This document shows positions 1-11,850 of a DNA stretch of 64,000 nt, piece by piece. Both the position numbers and the translations under genes were made by a program. Where the stretch lies: NCBI GenBank assembly GCA_963971575.1, contig OZ020611.1:146718419-146782418 (forward strand). The letters are read 5' to 3'. This stretch comes from Liopterus haemorrhoidalis. Lineage: Eukaryota; Arthropoda; Insecta; Coleoptera; Dytiscidae. The first letter of the stretch is position 1, and each line of letters opens with the position of its first letter. The notes beneath the pieces are model-generated. The model was not told the origin of the DNA. It was given only the letters and a program-made list of their open reading frames with translations, and did not search any database.

Positions 1-338
1 GCACCAGTACAGGTAACTTTCCCCGATGACCAGATACTTGCAGTTGTATACGGTCTTCGTAATTTCATGGTGATCATACCATTTTCCCTCCGATATTCAA
101 CATTTATTCCGTTCAGTGCTATTTGTCTTAAATTTAAATGACAACGAACACTAAAACTGCATACTACATTATTAATGACAATGTCAATTTCAGGTTCATT
201 TTCTTCAGGTGCTACGCATTCTCTGGTTTCTTGAACAGTCTTGGTTTCTAACGGTGAAGTTAATGTTTGAACATTGTGGACTAGGTTGGTTCCATTTGTA
301 AGAGATTTTATACCATTTTCTTGAATAGCAGTAGCCAT
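1..338 (-). CDS. Trf2: TBP-related factor 2 (TBPL1/TRF2), N-terminal exon, partial
   Basis: Read on the minus strand from an ATG at 338-336, with an in-frame stop just upstream (362-360), the frame stays open to the window edge (about 112 residues). A short acidic, low-similarity N-terminus is followed from about residue 48 by the first repeat of the TBP core fold: INNVVCSF, RCHLNLRQIALNG, then MKLRRP and IWSSGKVTCTG. The RCHLNLR and IWSSGK wording is that of TBP-like factor (TBPL1/TLF/TRF2), not TBP itself, which has GCKLDLK and IFSSGK. Known role of the family: a core-promoter factor that binds TFIIA/TFIIB but not classical TATA boxes and serves TCT- or DPE-type promoters. The second core repeat lies outside the window. 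Transcription runs away from PIG-T, so the two genes are divergent with about 965 bp between start codons. Confidence 0.88.
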   Translation of the reverse strand, partial: MATAIQENGIKSLTNGTNLVHNVQTLTSPLETKTVQETRECVAPEENEPEIDIVINNVVCSFSVRCHLNLRQIALNGINVEYRRENGMITMKLRRPYTTASIWSSGKVTCTG

Positions 339-1303
339 AATATGAACTACTACTAATAGTTATAAACCTACAAGAACGCTTGTTAAACTCACTGTTTTCA
401 CTATACAATCAAAAATACAGAGAAAAATGATTCAGACAGTTTATGTATACCCTCATGGGGAATTCTTTGTTATTGTCACAAAATGACGTGCCCTTACTTC
501 AAATGTAATAGTAAATAAAAAGAGGAAAGAAAAGCAGTTTACTTCAACTGAAATATTCATTATTTTGAATTTACGTTCAATTGCTAACCATATTTGGGAA
601 ACTAAAAAACGACCAACCCCATTCAATGATGATTTTAACTAAGGAAATATCAATTTATTTAATGAACACAACTAATGCAAAAATAAACTACAAATTTATT
701 AACTTACAGCTTAAATAATTCCTCTACAATCGTTTTATTACAAAATTAATCAATCAACACATAACAATATCAACAAAATTTAAGCACTTCCACAAATCCT
801 GCATGAAGCCATGTTAAAAATGATGCAAAACCAAACCAATCCAATGATTCTTCGCAAGCTACAGGAACATGCGAATGTGCACTAAATACAGTAGTGTTCG
901 TTCCACAAATGTGCGGTTGGTAACGTGTGTATCAATAAGCGGAAACTGCGTTAGCTTATCTTTTTTTCTGGAATATACGTTATCCCTTTATTGATTGTTC
1001 AACAGTAAATACCTATTCAATGTCTTCAGAAGATACCAATATAAAATAAACACACTATAAATATGAATTAAACCAACTATTATGAGTTATTTTACAATTA
1101 AAATGCAAACTAAACTTTTACAGCTGACTCACAAATAAACGAAGCTTATGATTGGCCCTCTTGAAAGATAAATAGACCGGCGTTGTCAACAATAAAAATT
1201 CAACCTAACCTGAATACCCGTATTTTAATTTTATATCTGAATATGAAGTAATTAACTAAAGCAGTATTACAAAAAAAAAAAAAGAAAACAATAATACTAC
1301 ATA
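339..1303. promoter_or_regulatory. Divergent intergenic region Trf2 / PIG-T
   Basis: About 965 bp separating two start codons that point away from each other. It must hold both 5' UTRs and core promoters, possibly with a spliced Trf2 leader. No TATA box or other element could be assigned with confidence. A very short upstream ORF (ATG AAG TAA near 1241) precedes the PIG-T start. No transposon ends were recognised here, unlike almost all other non-coding stretches of the window. Confidence 0.4.
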
Positions 1304-1472
1304 ATGTTTATTATAAAACTTGTGTTATTATTATTCATAAGTACTTGTGAATGTGTAGAATATAAAGATGAATTTAACGAAGAATTATTATTAAAACCAT
1401 TGTATAGTGATCAGCTCTATGCTTATTTTCAATTTAGTACCATTTGGAATAAAGGGCCAAAAGAAGACACAT
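1304..1472 (+). CDS. PIGT: PIG-T exon 1 (signal peptide and N-terminus)
   Basis: Codes for 56 residues plus one base. It begins with a hydrophobic signal sequence (MFIIKLVLLLFISTCEC), followed by a stretch (EELLLKPLYSDQLYAYFQF) that resembles the start of the mature PIG-T chain. Exon end is set by the GTAAGT donor at 1473-1478. The split codon is completed by exon 2 at 1526. Confidence 0.88.
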
Positions 1473-1525
1473 GTAAGTGTCTATTATTTTAAATTTTTCT
1501 TTCATTAATTTCTGACTTTTAATAG

Positions 1526-3066
1526 TTCACCATTGTCATTTGTTCCCACGTGCCTTGGGAGAAATAGTTGGAAGATATGACATAAGTGAGTTGCACATCA
1601 GTCTAACAGCAGGTCTTTGGAGATACGAACAATGGGGTTATCCTGTAGTCGATGCTTCACCTGGCGTTGAACTTTGGGCGTGGTTCAAAGAAGATGCAGT
1701 TGACATTAACAAACAGTGGAAAGAACTCTCAAACTCTTTATCAGGATTATTCTGTGCTTCTTTAAATTTCATAGATGCAGCAAATAGTTATAGTCCAGCA
1801 TTTAGTTTACGCCCTTCAGGTGTGAACGTTCAAAGTGCAAATTCATCCCATCTTAGATATGCTTCATTACCTAGAGAAATAGTGTGTACTGAAAATTTAA
1901 CTCCATGGAAAAAATTATTGCCATGTGATTCACATAAGGGGTTAGCATCTTTATTAAATTCTGGACATATACATAATAATAGATATCATTCACTAAGTTT
2001 ACATATGCGACAAATATGTCGAGATCCAGAGTGTCAATTAACATCTTTTGAATTACGTCAATCTGTGTCCCTAGTTTACGATTACTTAATTTTGTTAAAT
2101 CGTAACTGGTCTTTCCGTAAATTATTTGGCCAGGGATTATTTGATGCTTGTCCAGTAGCTACTTCAAGTTCCATTTACGTAGATGTAACAACTAACGCTA
2201 GCATTCCATTTGTAATCACCCCAGCACCACATGAAATCATTAAATCGGTTCGAGGTGGAGATGAACATATTTTAGCTAAATATGATGTAAAACAAATTAA
2301 TGCACACGTTTTGAATATAGCAGCTGCGTTTACTAAAAAGGAAGTTGTTTCAGTAAATTCTGCCCCGTTAATACATGCTAATCAATACCTTTCAACATAC
2401 GGACAAGAAAATGGAGCACTTGTTCATAAAATTTATAATAATTACTGGGACCATTTAGATGTTGTATTGTTTAAAAACATACCGTGGTATATCCCGGTGT
2501 ATTTACACACTTTAAAAATACAATCAAATGGTAAAACATTAGAACCAGTTCATGTAATGTATACTCCTGGTTTAAATAGAGTTCGACCTTACCATTTAGA
2601 ACTCTTGTTAAGACTACCTCCTCGTTCAGTAACTGTTATTTCAATTGACTTTGATTATGTGTTCTTAAAATGGCAGGAATATCCTCCAGATGCAAACCAT
2701 GGCTTTTACATAGGTTCATCAATAATATCAGCATACCTGCCTTCAGCGAGAAACTTCACAGGTGTTCCTATAGATGGTACTTTACTATCAGCTTCATTTA
2801 ATTCTTCACGTAGTGGTTATTTAGTACAGATTAGAACTGAAAGTTTAATTATCACTTTACCTACTCCGGACTTCAGTATGCCATATAATGTGATATGCCT
2901 TGCTTGTACAGTAGTTGCTCTTGCATTTGGTCCTTTGCATAATATTACAACTAAACAAATGGCTTATAGAGTACCAAAAGAATCAAATTTTTTGTTAAAA
3001 GTTAAACGCTTACAGAAATACGTTTTTGGTTTATGTAAGAGAAATGTTACCGAAAAAGAAAAGTAA
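1526..3066 (+). CDS. PIGT: PIG-T exon 2: GPI transamidase subunit, main part
   Basis: With exon 1 (1304-1472, 53-bp intron) this gives a complete 569-residue protein, the usual PIG-T length. Very strong family blocks are present: LFPRALGEIV, LWRYEQWGYP, NSLSGLFCASLNFID, LPREIVCTENLTPWKKLLPC, SFELRQSVS, PWYIPVYLHTL, YPPDANHGFYIGSS and LPTPDFSMPYNVICL. PIG-T is a lumenal ER subunit of GPI transamidase; it supports the catalytic PIG-K subunit in swapping a C-terminal signal for a GPI anchor. The single C-terminal membrane segment is at about residues 511-530, with a short basic cytosolic tail. Cysteines around CRDPECQ match the region where PIG-T is disulfide-linked to PIG-K in other animals (family knowledge). 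The stop codon overlaps an AATAAA at 3065-3070. The frame is unbroken, so the gene looks functional. Confidence 0.96.
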
Positions 3067-3380
3067 TAAATTTGTACTTTAGATATAAAATTTTGTAAAT
3101 ATATTGTAATAATATTGTGCATGTTAATTTTTCAGTAAACTAATAACAATTATTTAAAAACAGTATTTTTCTTTCATAATCTATTTCAGTTGTAAAAAGT
3201 ACTATGGTCTATTTCAAAGTAGAAAAAAGTAGATAGCGCTGCGAACCGAGTACGATTTACACTGATCAAATACAGTATAGCGGGAAATTTAAAATAAGTA
3301 ACAACTAGGACATGGGCGTAGCAACTGGGTTAGCAAGTGATTTTTTTTTTTTTTTTAATATAAAAAAGGTTAATAAGATA

Positions 3381-3786
3381 CAGTCTGTTCCAAACGGTTA
3401 AGCGGAACTAGATTTTGCAATCTAGTTACTTTCATCGTTTAAATCGTGCCTTTCGGCCGTTTTGTTTAAGCTTTGTAAATCATACTTACAATAAACATTT
3501 TTTGGTTAAGGTTAATATAATTTTAAAATGTCATTTTCTTTATATTTTGATTTTTTGTGTCATTCTTAATACAAATTTCCTATTTATTTATTTTTTTGTC
3601 ATTAAAATATCTAAAAAAATATTTAATTTTGACATATGTCATTCGTTTCCATGGTTTCATTGTTAAAATTTTAAATGTTGACATCCCAACGTGAAAAATG
3701 AAATAACCCAAGCAAGGTCCCTTCTCGTGACAACCTAAAAGAACTAAAATCCCATTTAGTTCCGCTTAACCGTTTGGAACAGACTG
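3381..3786. mobile_element. Tc1/mariner-type MITE, family M1 (long form)
   Basis: 406 bp with inverted ends CAGTCTGTTCCAAACGGTTA / complementary right end, flanked by TA on both sides (3379-3380, 3787-3788). A near full-length relative is at 40030-40436. Shorter relatives are at 13394-13548, 32781-32906, 53464-53601, 54117-54298 and 63211-63396. TA duplication and short length suggest a Tc1/mariner-mobilised non-autonomous family. Confidence 0.75.
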
Positions 3787-3960
3787 TATTGAAATAAACA
3801 AGGTAGATAATACACTTACGTTATTTATACGACATAAATTCAGTTTAATGGGAAATTTGAAAAAGTTAAAAAAATATTAATTTTAAAAATTAAGTACATA
3901 CTATACATAAAAAGAGAGAAACAATATATCTTCAGAGCTAAAGTTTCTTATTTAAATAAT

Positions 3961-4026
3961 TATAATAGTTAAGTTTATGGGAGTCGGACAGGTGTAGAGC
4001 CGACTCCCATAAACTTAACTATTATA
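3961..4026. repeat. Perfect 27-bp hairpin
   Basis: Arms 3961-3987 and 4000-4026 are exact reverse complements over 27 bp, separated by a 12-base loop. The arms contain GGGAGTCGG. No coding function. Confidence 0.9.
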
Positions 4027-4524
4027 TTATCTACGGACATAATTCGTCAACATATTTAAATAATTATTGTAAATAAAAATTAAAAATATATGTATATATG
4101 AAGGTCTAAAAATTATATCAATAACTTCTTCTTTGGGCACAATCAGCTGGGCTGTCTTTTGGCCTCACATTAGTCCTCTATCTTGATCTGTTAACTGTCA
4201 AGTGTCGAATAATATTTATATGTCAGATAACCTAAAAAATATATAACTGCGTAAAAACAAATTACATGGAGAATTTTCTTCATAAAATCTACGCCAAGAA
4301 TATAAATAAAAGTCTAAATATGTAAATAATAACAATATATATGAGAAAAATTAAATAATATAAATAATATATATTTCCAATGTACGACACTGAACATCTG
4401 TCAACTTGGATTAAAAACAATATTTTTATAGTGTAATAGGGATGACGATCTAAACCAATCCTAAGCAAGGACAAACAGCTCCTATCTTCTTACACACATT
4501 TTTCTACTTTGAAATAGACCATAG

Positions 4525-5073
4525 TGTGCACTCTCGTTTTTTATAGTCTGTAAGAAAACAAAAGCCCCGGAAAATATATGAACAATTTGAAATATTTTAG
4601 GATTGCATTAAAGTTGAGTGTTCTTGCAAAATTAAAACAGCGACGTACCCACTCGGGCTTTTGTTTGCTAGGCAGACTATATTCCTTAAGTGACTGCATT
4701 TTTTTTAGCCACCTTAAATAAAATACATTGTCTACAACTAAGCCGGTTTAAATAATACAACATGCTCTATTTTTTAGTGTCACGGTGTCCCACTTTTAGG
4801 ATACATCAAATTTAAGTGTAGTCGCGCGAAACGTCTATTAAATAGCCTTTTCCGTTTATTATTGTAATATTCTTGTACATGTTAACTATTCAGTAAATAT
4901 AATAAAATTATTTACAAACAGTATTTATCTTTTTTCATAATTTATTTCACTTTTCATAATTTATTTCAAGAAGTATACGAATATGCGGACATGTGCACTC
5001 GTGCCCATAACTGCTCCTTCTTCACTAGCCTCGAACTTTCTTTACCATTAATTAGGTTTAATAAAAAAAATTA
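4525..5073. other. Non-coding stretch, no recognisable gene
   Basis: AT-rich sequence between the TIR element and a Helitron-like element. Nothing assignable was seen. Confidence 0.4.
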
Positions 5074-6061
5074 TCTTTATATATAAAAATCAATTTTTGT
5101 TTGTTTGTCCTTTATCTAAAGTCAAACGGTTGGACCGATTTTTGCCAAATTTAGTACAGGGTGGGGTAAAATAATCCGAGGAATGTTTTAGTGAGGGTTC
5201 CAACTTCGTCCGTATCCCCCTAGGGGGCGTTATGGGGGAAAATCATAATTTTTCACTCTCCGTGAGTTTAAATTGATTACGTAGACTAAACCTTAGGAGA
5301 TATATCGATATAATGTAGATCTTAACTAGATCTAAAAAAAAGTCCGGGAGAGCATATACCTATCATGCACCGATATCGTGTATTGGGCAATTTTTTGTTT
5401 TTAAACATAATAGTTTTTGTATTATAAAGTTTGTGGGTGCATAACATTGGAGTTTTATGATGATGTATCAATTATTTTAGAATTACAAATTAGAGCATTT
5501 CACGTAGAATCAGGGGCGCGCCAACCCGGGATGCAGAGGATGCACCGCACCCGGGCGCCGAGTATTAGGGGCGCGTGGAATTAATGATAAATATTGTTCC
5601 AGTTCTTAAAATTAGTGCCGAATTGTTCAACGTTTCGTCAGCGTAAGTATCATATATTTATATGTATGTATGTACATGTATAAATCGAAATTATCTTAAC
5701 ATTAATTAATTTTCAAGGGCGGTAAATTTTTTCTCGTACCCAGGCGGCAAATATACTTGGCGCGCCCGTGCATAGAATCATAATGTATTTAACACTATAC
5801 ATCAAAGATTAATAATAACGGTGTTATCACAGAGTAAAGTGTACGCATGCACAGAAATGTTTAAAGATGTACAGATATGTCGCTATTTGGTGCGGAATTT
5901 ACCAATAGATGGCAGTACTGGAGATTTCTGTATTTCCCATCGTCTAATAGTTAATTGCAAAATCTATTATCGTTTTATATATTTTACTTTCACGTTGTGA
6001 ACGTTATGTCTTCTTCGTTTTAAAGTAGTGAAATGCCGTAGCGAAGCACGGGTACTCACGT
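5074..6061 (+). mobile_element. Helitron-like non-autonomous remnant
   Basis: Starts TCTTTATATATAAAAATC followed by the GTTTGTTTGTCC block common at insect Helitron 5' ends. Near the right end is a short GC-rich stem (CCGT AGCGAAGC ACGG) followed by GGTACTCACG. The terminal CTRR is not intact, so the assignment is tentative. A hAT MITE (5511-5770) is nested inside. No Rep/helicase coding. Confidence 0.45.
5511..5770. mobile_element. hAT-type MITE (CAGGGGCGCGCC ends)
   Basis: 260 bp with inverted ends CAGGGGCGCGCC / GGCGCGCCCGTG. It is flanked by an 8-bp duplication CGTAGAAT / CATAGAAT (one mismatch). GC-rich ends stand out from the AT-rich host. Confidence 0.75.
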
Positions 6062-8006
6062 ATTAATATAAAAATTCACTTTTTGTCTGCAAAATAATAA
6101 ACATTTACAACGTGAATTCCAAGATTTTTGGTAGTTTATTTACTTTAGCTTTCTTTAGAAAACTTCTCCGATTAATAAAAATATATTATCTGATTATCAA
6201 TGTATTTTAAATCAAAGATGGGCATTCACGCGTTTTTTGTGTTTTCTACTTTACATGTAAACATCGCGTAGACAATGTAATCTATGTAGACATCAAGAGT
6301 GGGAAAGAAAATATTTCGCTAAACCAGTAGTTTAGCCTTAGTAAGGTTAACGCTAATGTTATAACTAGCGTTTTGTAACACTAAAAAAATTAATTGTTTA
6401 CAAAAAAATGCCGTTTATTGGTAATGAAAGAACAATTTAATTATAAATTGATAATAAATAATATTTTTCAGAAAACGAGTCAATTTTTGAGTTTTAAATC
6501 AACCCTACTTGTCAAGTTACATTTATGGCTAATGAAATATATTTAAATCGTTGTGCTATACAGATTTGGGGCTCTTCTGTCTCAAAAGTTTGTCGACCCT
6601 GCTTCTATACCATCTGCACATCGACAAGTACCTGATATTACAGATGATTCCCTTCACTTATGCAAATTTTAAAGCTCGAGCTATCTGAACTTTAAAATCA
6701 AGATAAGGGATGGGGAGTCGGCAAAAAAATGAACGACTCCCGACTCTACTCCTAAGTCGGTATTTTTGAAAATCGACTCCGACTCCTTTCACTCGTAAAT
6801 CGTAGAGTCTATTTCAAAGTTAATCTTTGCAATTTCAGTGGAAAAATTCTCATCATTGCTACAATTGTCATAACTGCTCTCGGTTTCAACTTGCACTGAA
6901 ATTTAAATTTATTTTTATTATACATTTCTTTAATATTGCGTATTGGTATGTATTTCAAAATATTCATCATGGTTACCAATCCTATATTTTACAATCTGTG
7001 GATTTTGTAAATAAAAATATAAGTGAAAATAAGATAAGTGAACTCGAATATATTGTTGTATTTTCCCTAGTGCTCAAATTCTGGTACTATCTTACGGTAT
7101 GTTCACAATTAAATCTTGTAAATATTTACTGGAAATAGCAAGGAGTTACGGGTTGTACAGAATTGCATCTTAAGTGTTCCGATCTTACGATGACTAGAGA
7201 CGTACTTACGATCACTATGGTTTTATACAGAATTGTAGCATAACAAAGGAAAGATAAAGCCTGATCAAAATAACTATGTATTGACGTCACACTTGTTTAA
7301 TTTTGTAGCCAATGTTAGAATGTAATGTAAACTACATGCAAGCATTACTCAGTTGTTACATTTGGTTCCACAGGATGGTATCTCTCCCCTACGTTTGACA
7401 CATCTTCTAAAACAGCATTTCCCGACTTAACCCTGTTTAACACGTTGACCAGCGAGATTAAGCGTACGTTTTATTTTGAATTGTATCAAATATTATTATT
7501 GAGAAGTGACATTACCGTTGGCGGCGCTGTAATTCATGGTAAAATGGCTGAATTGTCTAGTATTCAGCTGTCAATATGCTAACAGGGAACAAGTTAATTT
7601 AAGCACAGTACATTTTTATTTTATGAAAATGTATCTATCGACGTTCTAACAAAAAATCAACACCAGAACATATGTAATAATTTCAAACAGTACTACAGTC
7701 GCGTAGTACAATATTTGACCACCAGACAGCGTATCAGAGCGTGTCAGTTCTCAATAATAAAAATCATAGGAGCCGAGACCAAAGAATGGTTTTGTTCCTT
7801 ACTAATTATTTTTAATGTGTCTTATACACCGAAATTTTCATTTTATTTAGATTTATACGATATTGAACATTATATTTTAGTTATATTTATTGAACATTAT
7901 TATTTGGTTTATATTATATACATAATTAAAATCAAAAATTTATACTAGCTCGAGACACCATTACTACTGAGCCGCGACACACCGATTGGAAATCAGTGCT
8001 CTACAT
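6062..8006. other. Transposon-derived non-coding DNA, no gene
   Basis: No coding signal. It includes a GACTCC-rich patch (6710-6790) and scattered fragments. Just left of 8007, a CCGCGACACACCGATTGG-like remnant suggests an older hAT end. Confidence 0.35.
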
Positions 8007-9158
8007 CAGAGGTATCCAAACTTTTTGCCGCGAGGGCCAGAATTTGTGGCGGGCCACGTGAATATGTGAATTAAAAAATCTCATTATGACTAAAGCAGCA
8101 TTGAATTTGATTTTGTACAGTAAATTACAAATACATCAATACGAAACAAACATGACTAAATTATACATAATTAGAAAATTATTTCATGCAACTTTTAATG
8201 GGAATGATGGAACCGTTTTTTTCCTGAAGAATTTCTTTAAAGTTGGGATTCAAATCTGAAACACCAATTATAAGCAATGATTGCAAATGATCATCCGATA
8301 AATTTGCCCTGTATTTAAATTTCAGATACTTCATCCTGGAAAAAGTTTGTACACACATATAGGTAGTGCCAAACAGAAATAAATTTACAAGCAAATTGCT
8401 TTAAATTTGGAAGCTCTTTTGCATCCAAAAAATTGTAAAAATCGACCAAGTTTCCTTCCTTGGATTTATCCTTGATTTGATCGTTAGCTTGACGATCAAT
8501 AATTTCCATTTGAAACTGACTTGAAACGTCGGCAACGTTGCAGTTAAATGGATTTTGAAACAGCCGAATTCCCTTTGAATTCATGTCAAGATCAAAAAAT
8601 CGCTTTTGAAATTCTTCTTTTAAATCCGCGAAGACTTTTACTGCCAATCTGGTTGGAAATTGTTCATCAGTTTCTGTATTAAATTCTTCACAGCACGAGA
8701 AATGGGTAAAGTTACATTCATTCATCTGATATTATTACAAACTATTCTACAACTGCAAACCCAGCAATATTCGTGACTGTAAATAATCAAATAAAATTTC
8801 TAATACAAATAAATAAAATGATATGTGACTAAATAAAACTAAGAAAAATAAATTACTAAGGTAACCTAACCGAAAATTTTACAAAAAGTAAATTTATTTA
8901 CCTAAATTTGCACCTAAAATAGACAGTACGCATGCGCAGTAAGGTGGGTTTGTAGAAGTAGAATAGTGCCGTAATATCAGCTTTGCTCTGAATGCCTGTT
9001 TTGCGCGAATAAATAACAAATTAAGTTGTTTTTACCTTGGAGCTTCAAGTTCAAGTTATTCACGTGTGTCACGACATCAGTAATTTTCAAAAACCTTCGC
9101 GGGCTGGATAAAATCACCTGCCGGGTCTGGCCCGGGGGCCGTAGTTTGGACACCTCTG
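8007..9158 (-). mobile_element. hAT element with decayed transposase
   Basis: 1152 bp with inverted ends CAGAGGTATCCAAACT / AGTTTGGACACCTCTG, flanked by 8-bp duplications CTCTACAT (7999-8006) and CTCTATAT (9159-9166). It contains the C-terminal part of a hAT transposase on the minus strand. The GC-rich GGCCCG runs near the ends are typical of this insect hAT group. Confidence 0.85.
8179..8725 (-). pseudogene. hAT transposase C-terminal fragment
   Basis: Two overlapping minus-strand frames (8725-8315 and 8394-8179) form one broken reading. The first has FQKRFFDLDM, LFQNPFNCNV and SQFQMEIIDRQ. The second has FGTTYMCVQTFSRMK, the hAT dimerisation-domain motif seen in GTF2IRD2/ZBED-like transposases. 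A frameshift lies between them, and the catalytic N-terminal half is absent, so it is not functional. Confidence 0.8.
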
Positions 9159-9462
9159 CTCTATATCATAATTCACATTAGTCCGTTTACTCCCTAGTAA
9201 ATGTAGGTTTTTAATCTCTTTTTAGAAGGGGTGGAATATAACTTAACTTATTTGACATTCGTAAACAAATAATAACTGGCAACAGAGCAAATTTTTCAAC
9301 TTTGACGTCATTTCATAGTTATCTTGAACAGACTTGCCTATTGAAATACGTTACTAAATTAAATCAAATTATTTAATAAATTATTAAAATGTACAAATTT
9401 GGGACCACTGGACTTGAATCTTAAAAATGGGACAATCCCGGTTTTTCAGAACGTCTAAGAAC

Positions 9463-9769
9463 CAGTGATGGCATCCTAAATTTTCAGGAAGCGGTTCTAT
9501 AAAGTCATGTGATATCTAGGAAGCTATTCTGTATTTTTAAGAGTGAAAACCAATCACTTACTTCCATTAATTAAATATAAGGAAAAAAATTTAAGAGCGT
9601 ATTATTAATAACCTATAAAATAAATATTACATTTGCAACACTACAGGGCACGGCAAGTCAGAGTACTTCATTTATTTTTAATAATTCTAACAACCGGTTC
9701 CCTAAGGTTTCAATAACTTTATGAAACGGTTCGCGCGAATCTGTCCGAACAGGTAGGATGCCATCACTG
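9463..9769. mobile_element. hAT-type MITE (CAGTGATGGCATCCTA ends)
   Basis: 307 bp; inverted ends CAGTGATGGCATCCTA / TAGGATGCCATCACTG and a perfect 8-bp duplication CTAAGAAC (9455-9462, 9770-9777). It is inserted in an older repeat carrying GGGACAATCCCG, similar to the element at 58965-59405. Confidence 0.88.
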
Positions 9770-10278
9770 CTAAGAACCCTACCCTATGAGTGTAAATGGT
9801 TAATAATGTATTGGCAAAAAAATGTCAAATAAATTTCTTAAGTATGTATATTACTATAATACAATTCTAGATATATTTAATAAATTAATTATACTATTAT
9901 ATTGACAAATCGATTACAACCTTCTTTGGAGGACAGGAGATAAGATACGCCCTATTAGAAACTTGAAAAGTATTTATCATAACTATTGTTTACGTTTTTT
10001 TTTTCACTTTTTTTCACACAGTGTAATGTTAATTTTGAACTCATTTTCTGTTGTCCTACTTTCTGCAGAAAAAACTAATTATACCATACTTACTGACACC
10101 TGAACGTTATTTCAATTAAATACATTCTTAATCATTTTTAGGGTTTCGCAACCAAGCAACCCTTATAATTCACTCATGTGTACGATATTGTCTTATGATA
10201 GAAAGTGTGGTAACTATTTAAAATTTTCGCGATTTTACTTAAAAATATTTCCATAAAATGTCTACCATCCTAGTTCAG
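9770..10278. other. Non-coding stretch
   Basis: AT-rich; no gene or clear repeat end seen apart from the flank of the preceding MITE. Confidence 0.35.
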
Positions 10279-10354
10279 TGGTCCTTTTAGTAATTGCAGA
10301 CCACCTAAATATTTTCTCGGCCCCCTTTGGAACTAAGAATAAATAACACTTATA

Positions 10355-11850
10355 GTATTTCCAAAATGAAATGGCCACTCTTGTTGAGAAGCTTAACAAT
10401 GCGTAATGGGTTTATGGCAGTAATCCCAAGACTCGTAGCTGTAAAAATAAATATAAGAGGTATTAAGGGAATTTTAAATTTAAATCGAATTTCTGTAGTG
10501 AAAATAGTGAATCTGTGCAAGGTGATTTGGAGTGCGAAAATGTGGCCGTTGACGTGGAATGCGAAAATGTGGACGAGGCTACTAAAAAAAAATGTCATTT
10601 GTCAGAAGATTGCAAAGTTCTGATACTGAACGTTTATAAAAAGTTAGTTTCGGAAGATAATGACAAACCTTAGAACTGTGGAATTAACTCGTGTTCCATA
10701 CAGAACAATTCTACGTATCAATGTTCGTGGCAAAAATCAGCAGTGAAAACGACCCGATTTACAAGTTTTCAAGAAAATAGATAATTTTGTCTAAAACAAT
10801 AATAAATAAAATATACGACTTTTATTCGAAAAATATAGTGCCGACTATGTCTCTTTCGGAATTCGGTTAAGTAAAGTGTTTAAAAATCGTTTTGTTTTAA
10901 AGTGTTTATAGTCTATATTAAATACTTCTAATTTGCACAAACAAAAATCATCTTTTTTTGAACTATTCAATTTATAGTAATTTAAAATTATTAAAATATT
11001 AATCATTATCGCTATTATCATTGTTTATATCACTATCAGAGTTTGTGTCACTACCACTGTCATTTAAATTAATAATTATTGACGATTTATTTGCTGGATT
11101 AATAAAAAAAAAAATGTTTCAATTGTCTTTACATGTTCTACACATTTTTTTCCACAAATCACTACTTATTACACTTGTTTCGTCTTTAATTAATTGTACT
11201 AGAGACTCACTTTTTGTCGGTGTTGTATTTTTCCAACGCACATTACCTTTTAATTGGCTCCATATTAGTTCCGTAGGGTTTAAAACACGAAAAATGATAC
11301 GTTGAATTGTTCTGTATCGAACAATAGTTAATTCCGCAGTACTAAGTATAGGTTTGCAATTACCTTCCGAAACTAACTTTTTATAAAGGTTCAGTATCAG
11401 AACTTTGCAAACTTCTGGCAAATGACATTTTTCTTTAGTAGCTACGTCCACATTTTCGCATTCCACGTCAACGTCCACATTTTCGCACTCCAAATCACCT
11501 TGTACAGATTCACTATTTTCGCTACAAAAATTAAGAATTTCTTCAAAATCAAATGGTCTCCAAAGAGCCATGTTGTTAATGAATGCACACTATGAACGTT
11601 GAAAATTAACTAAAAAACAAGTATAACAACCCCTAAAATTTAGAAACAATAGGATTATAAATTTAATAAATATACTTAATGGTTTTAAGAAACATCAATT
11701 GAACTAGTATAAATCTATTCAATTTAATTTTAAAATCTCTTATTACCCCTTATATTCTTTTTACAGCAATAAGTCTTAAGATTAGTGTCATAAACCCATT
11801 ACGGCATGTTAAGCTGCTTAACAACACTGGCCATTTCATTTTGGAAATAC
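10355..11850. mobile_element. Tc1/mariner-type foldback element with inverted ORF copies
   Basis: Ends GTATTTCCAAAATGAAATGG / inverted right end, extending in similar form for about 68 bp, with TA on both sides. The left part carries a plus-strand piece and the right part a minus-strand piece of the same ORF (GDLECENV / VDVECENVDV, KVLILN.YKKLVSE). The element is therefore a long inverted duplication. Confidence 0.7.
11119..11571 (-). pseudogene. Internally deleted DDE (Tc1/IS630-like) transposase
   Basis: 150-residue frame starting MALWRPFDFEEILNF. The N-terminal acidic part joins directly to a C-terminal block LNPTELIWSQLKGNV...LIKDE, which resembles the last catalytic-acid region of Tc1/IS630 DDE transposases (NPxExxWxxLK). 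The central DD part of the fold is missing. A partner copy of only the N-terminal half runs on the plus strand at about 10480-10740. Confidence 0.6.

Larger units (their letters stand above)
3202..4524. mobile_element. TIR DNA element, 26-bp inverted ends, with nested MITE
   Basis: Perfect 26-bp inverted repeats at 3202-3227 and 4499-4524 (CTATGGTCTATTTCAAAGTA and six further bases) bound a 1.3-kb unit just downstream of PIG-T. The MITE 3381-3786 and the hairpin 3961-4026 lie inside it. No transposase coding is seen. No clear target duplication was read, so the superfamily is open. Confidence 0.65.
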
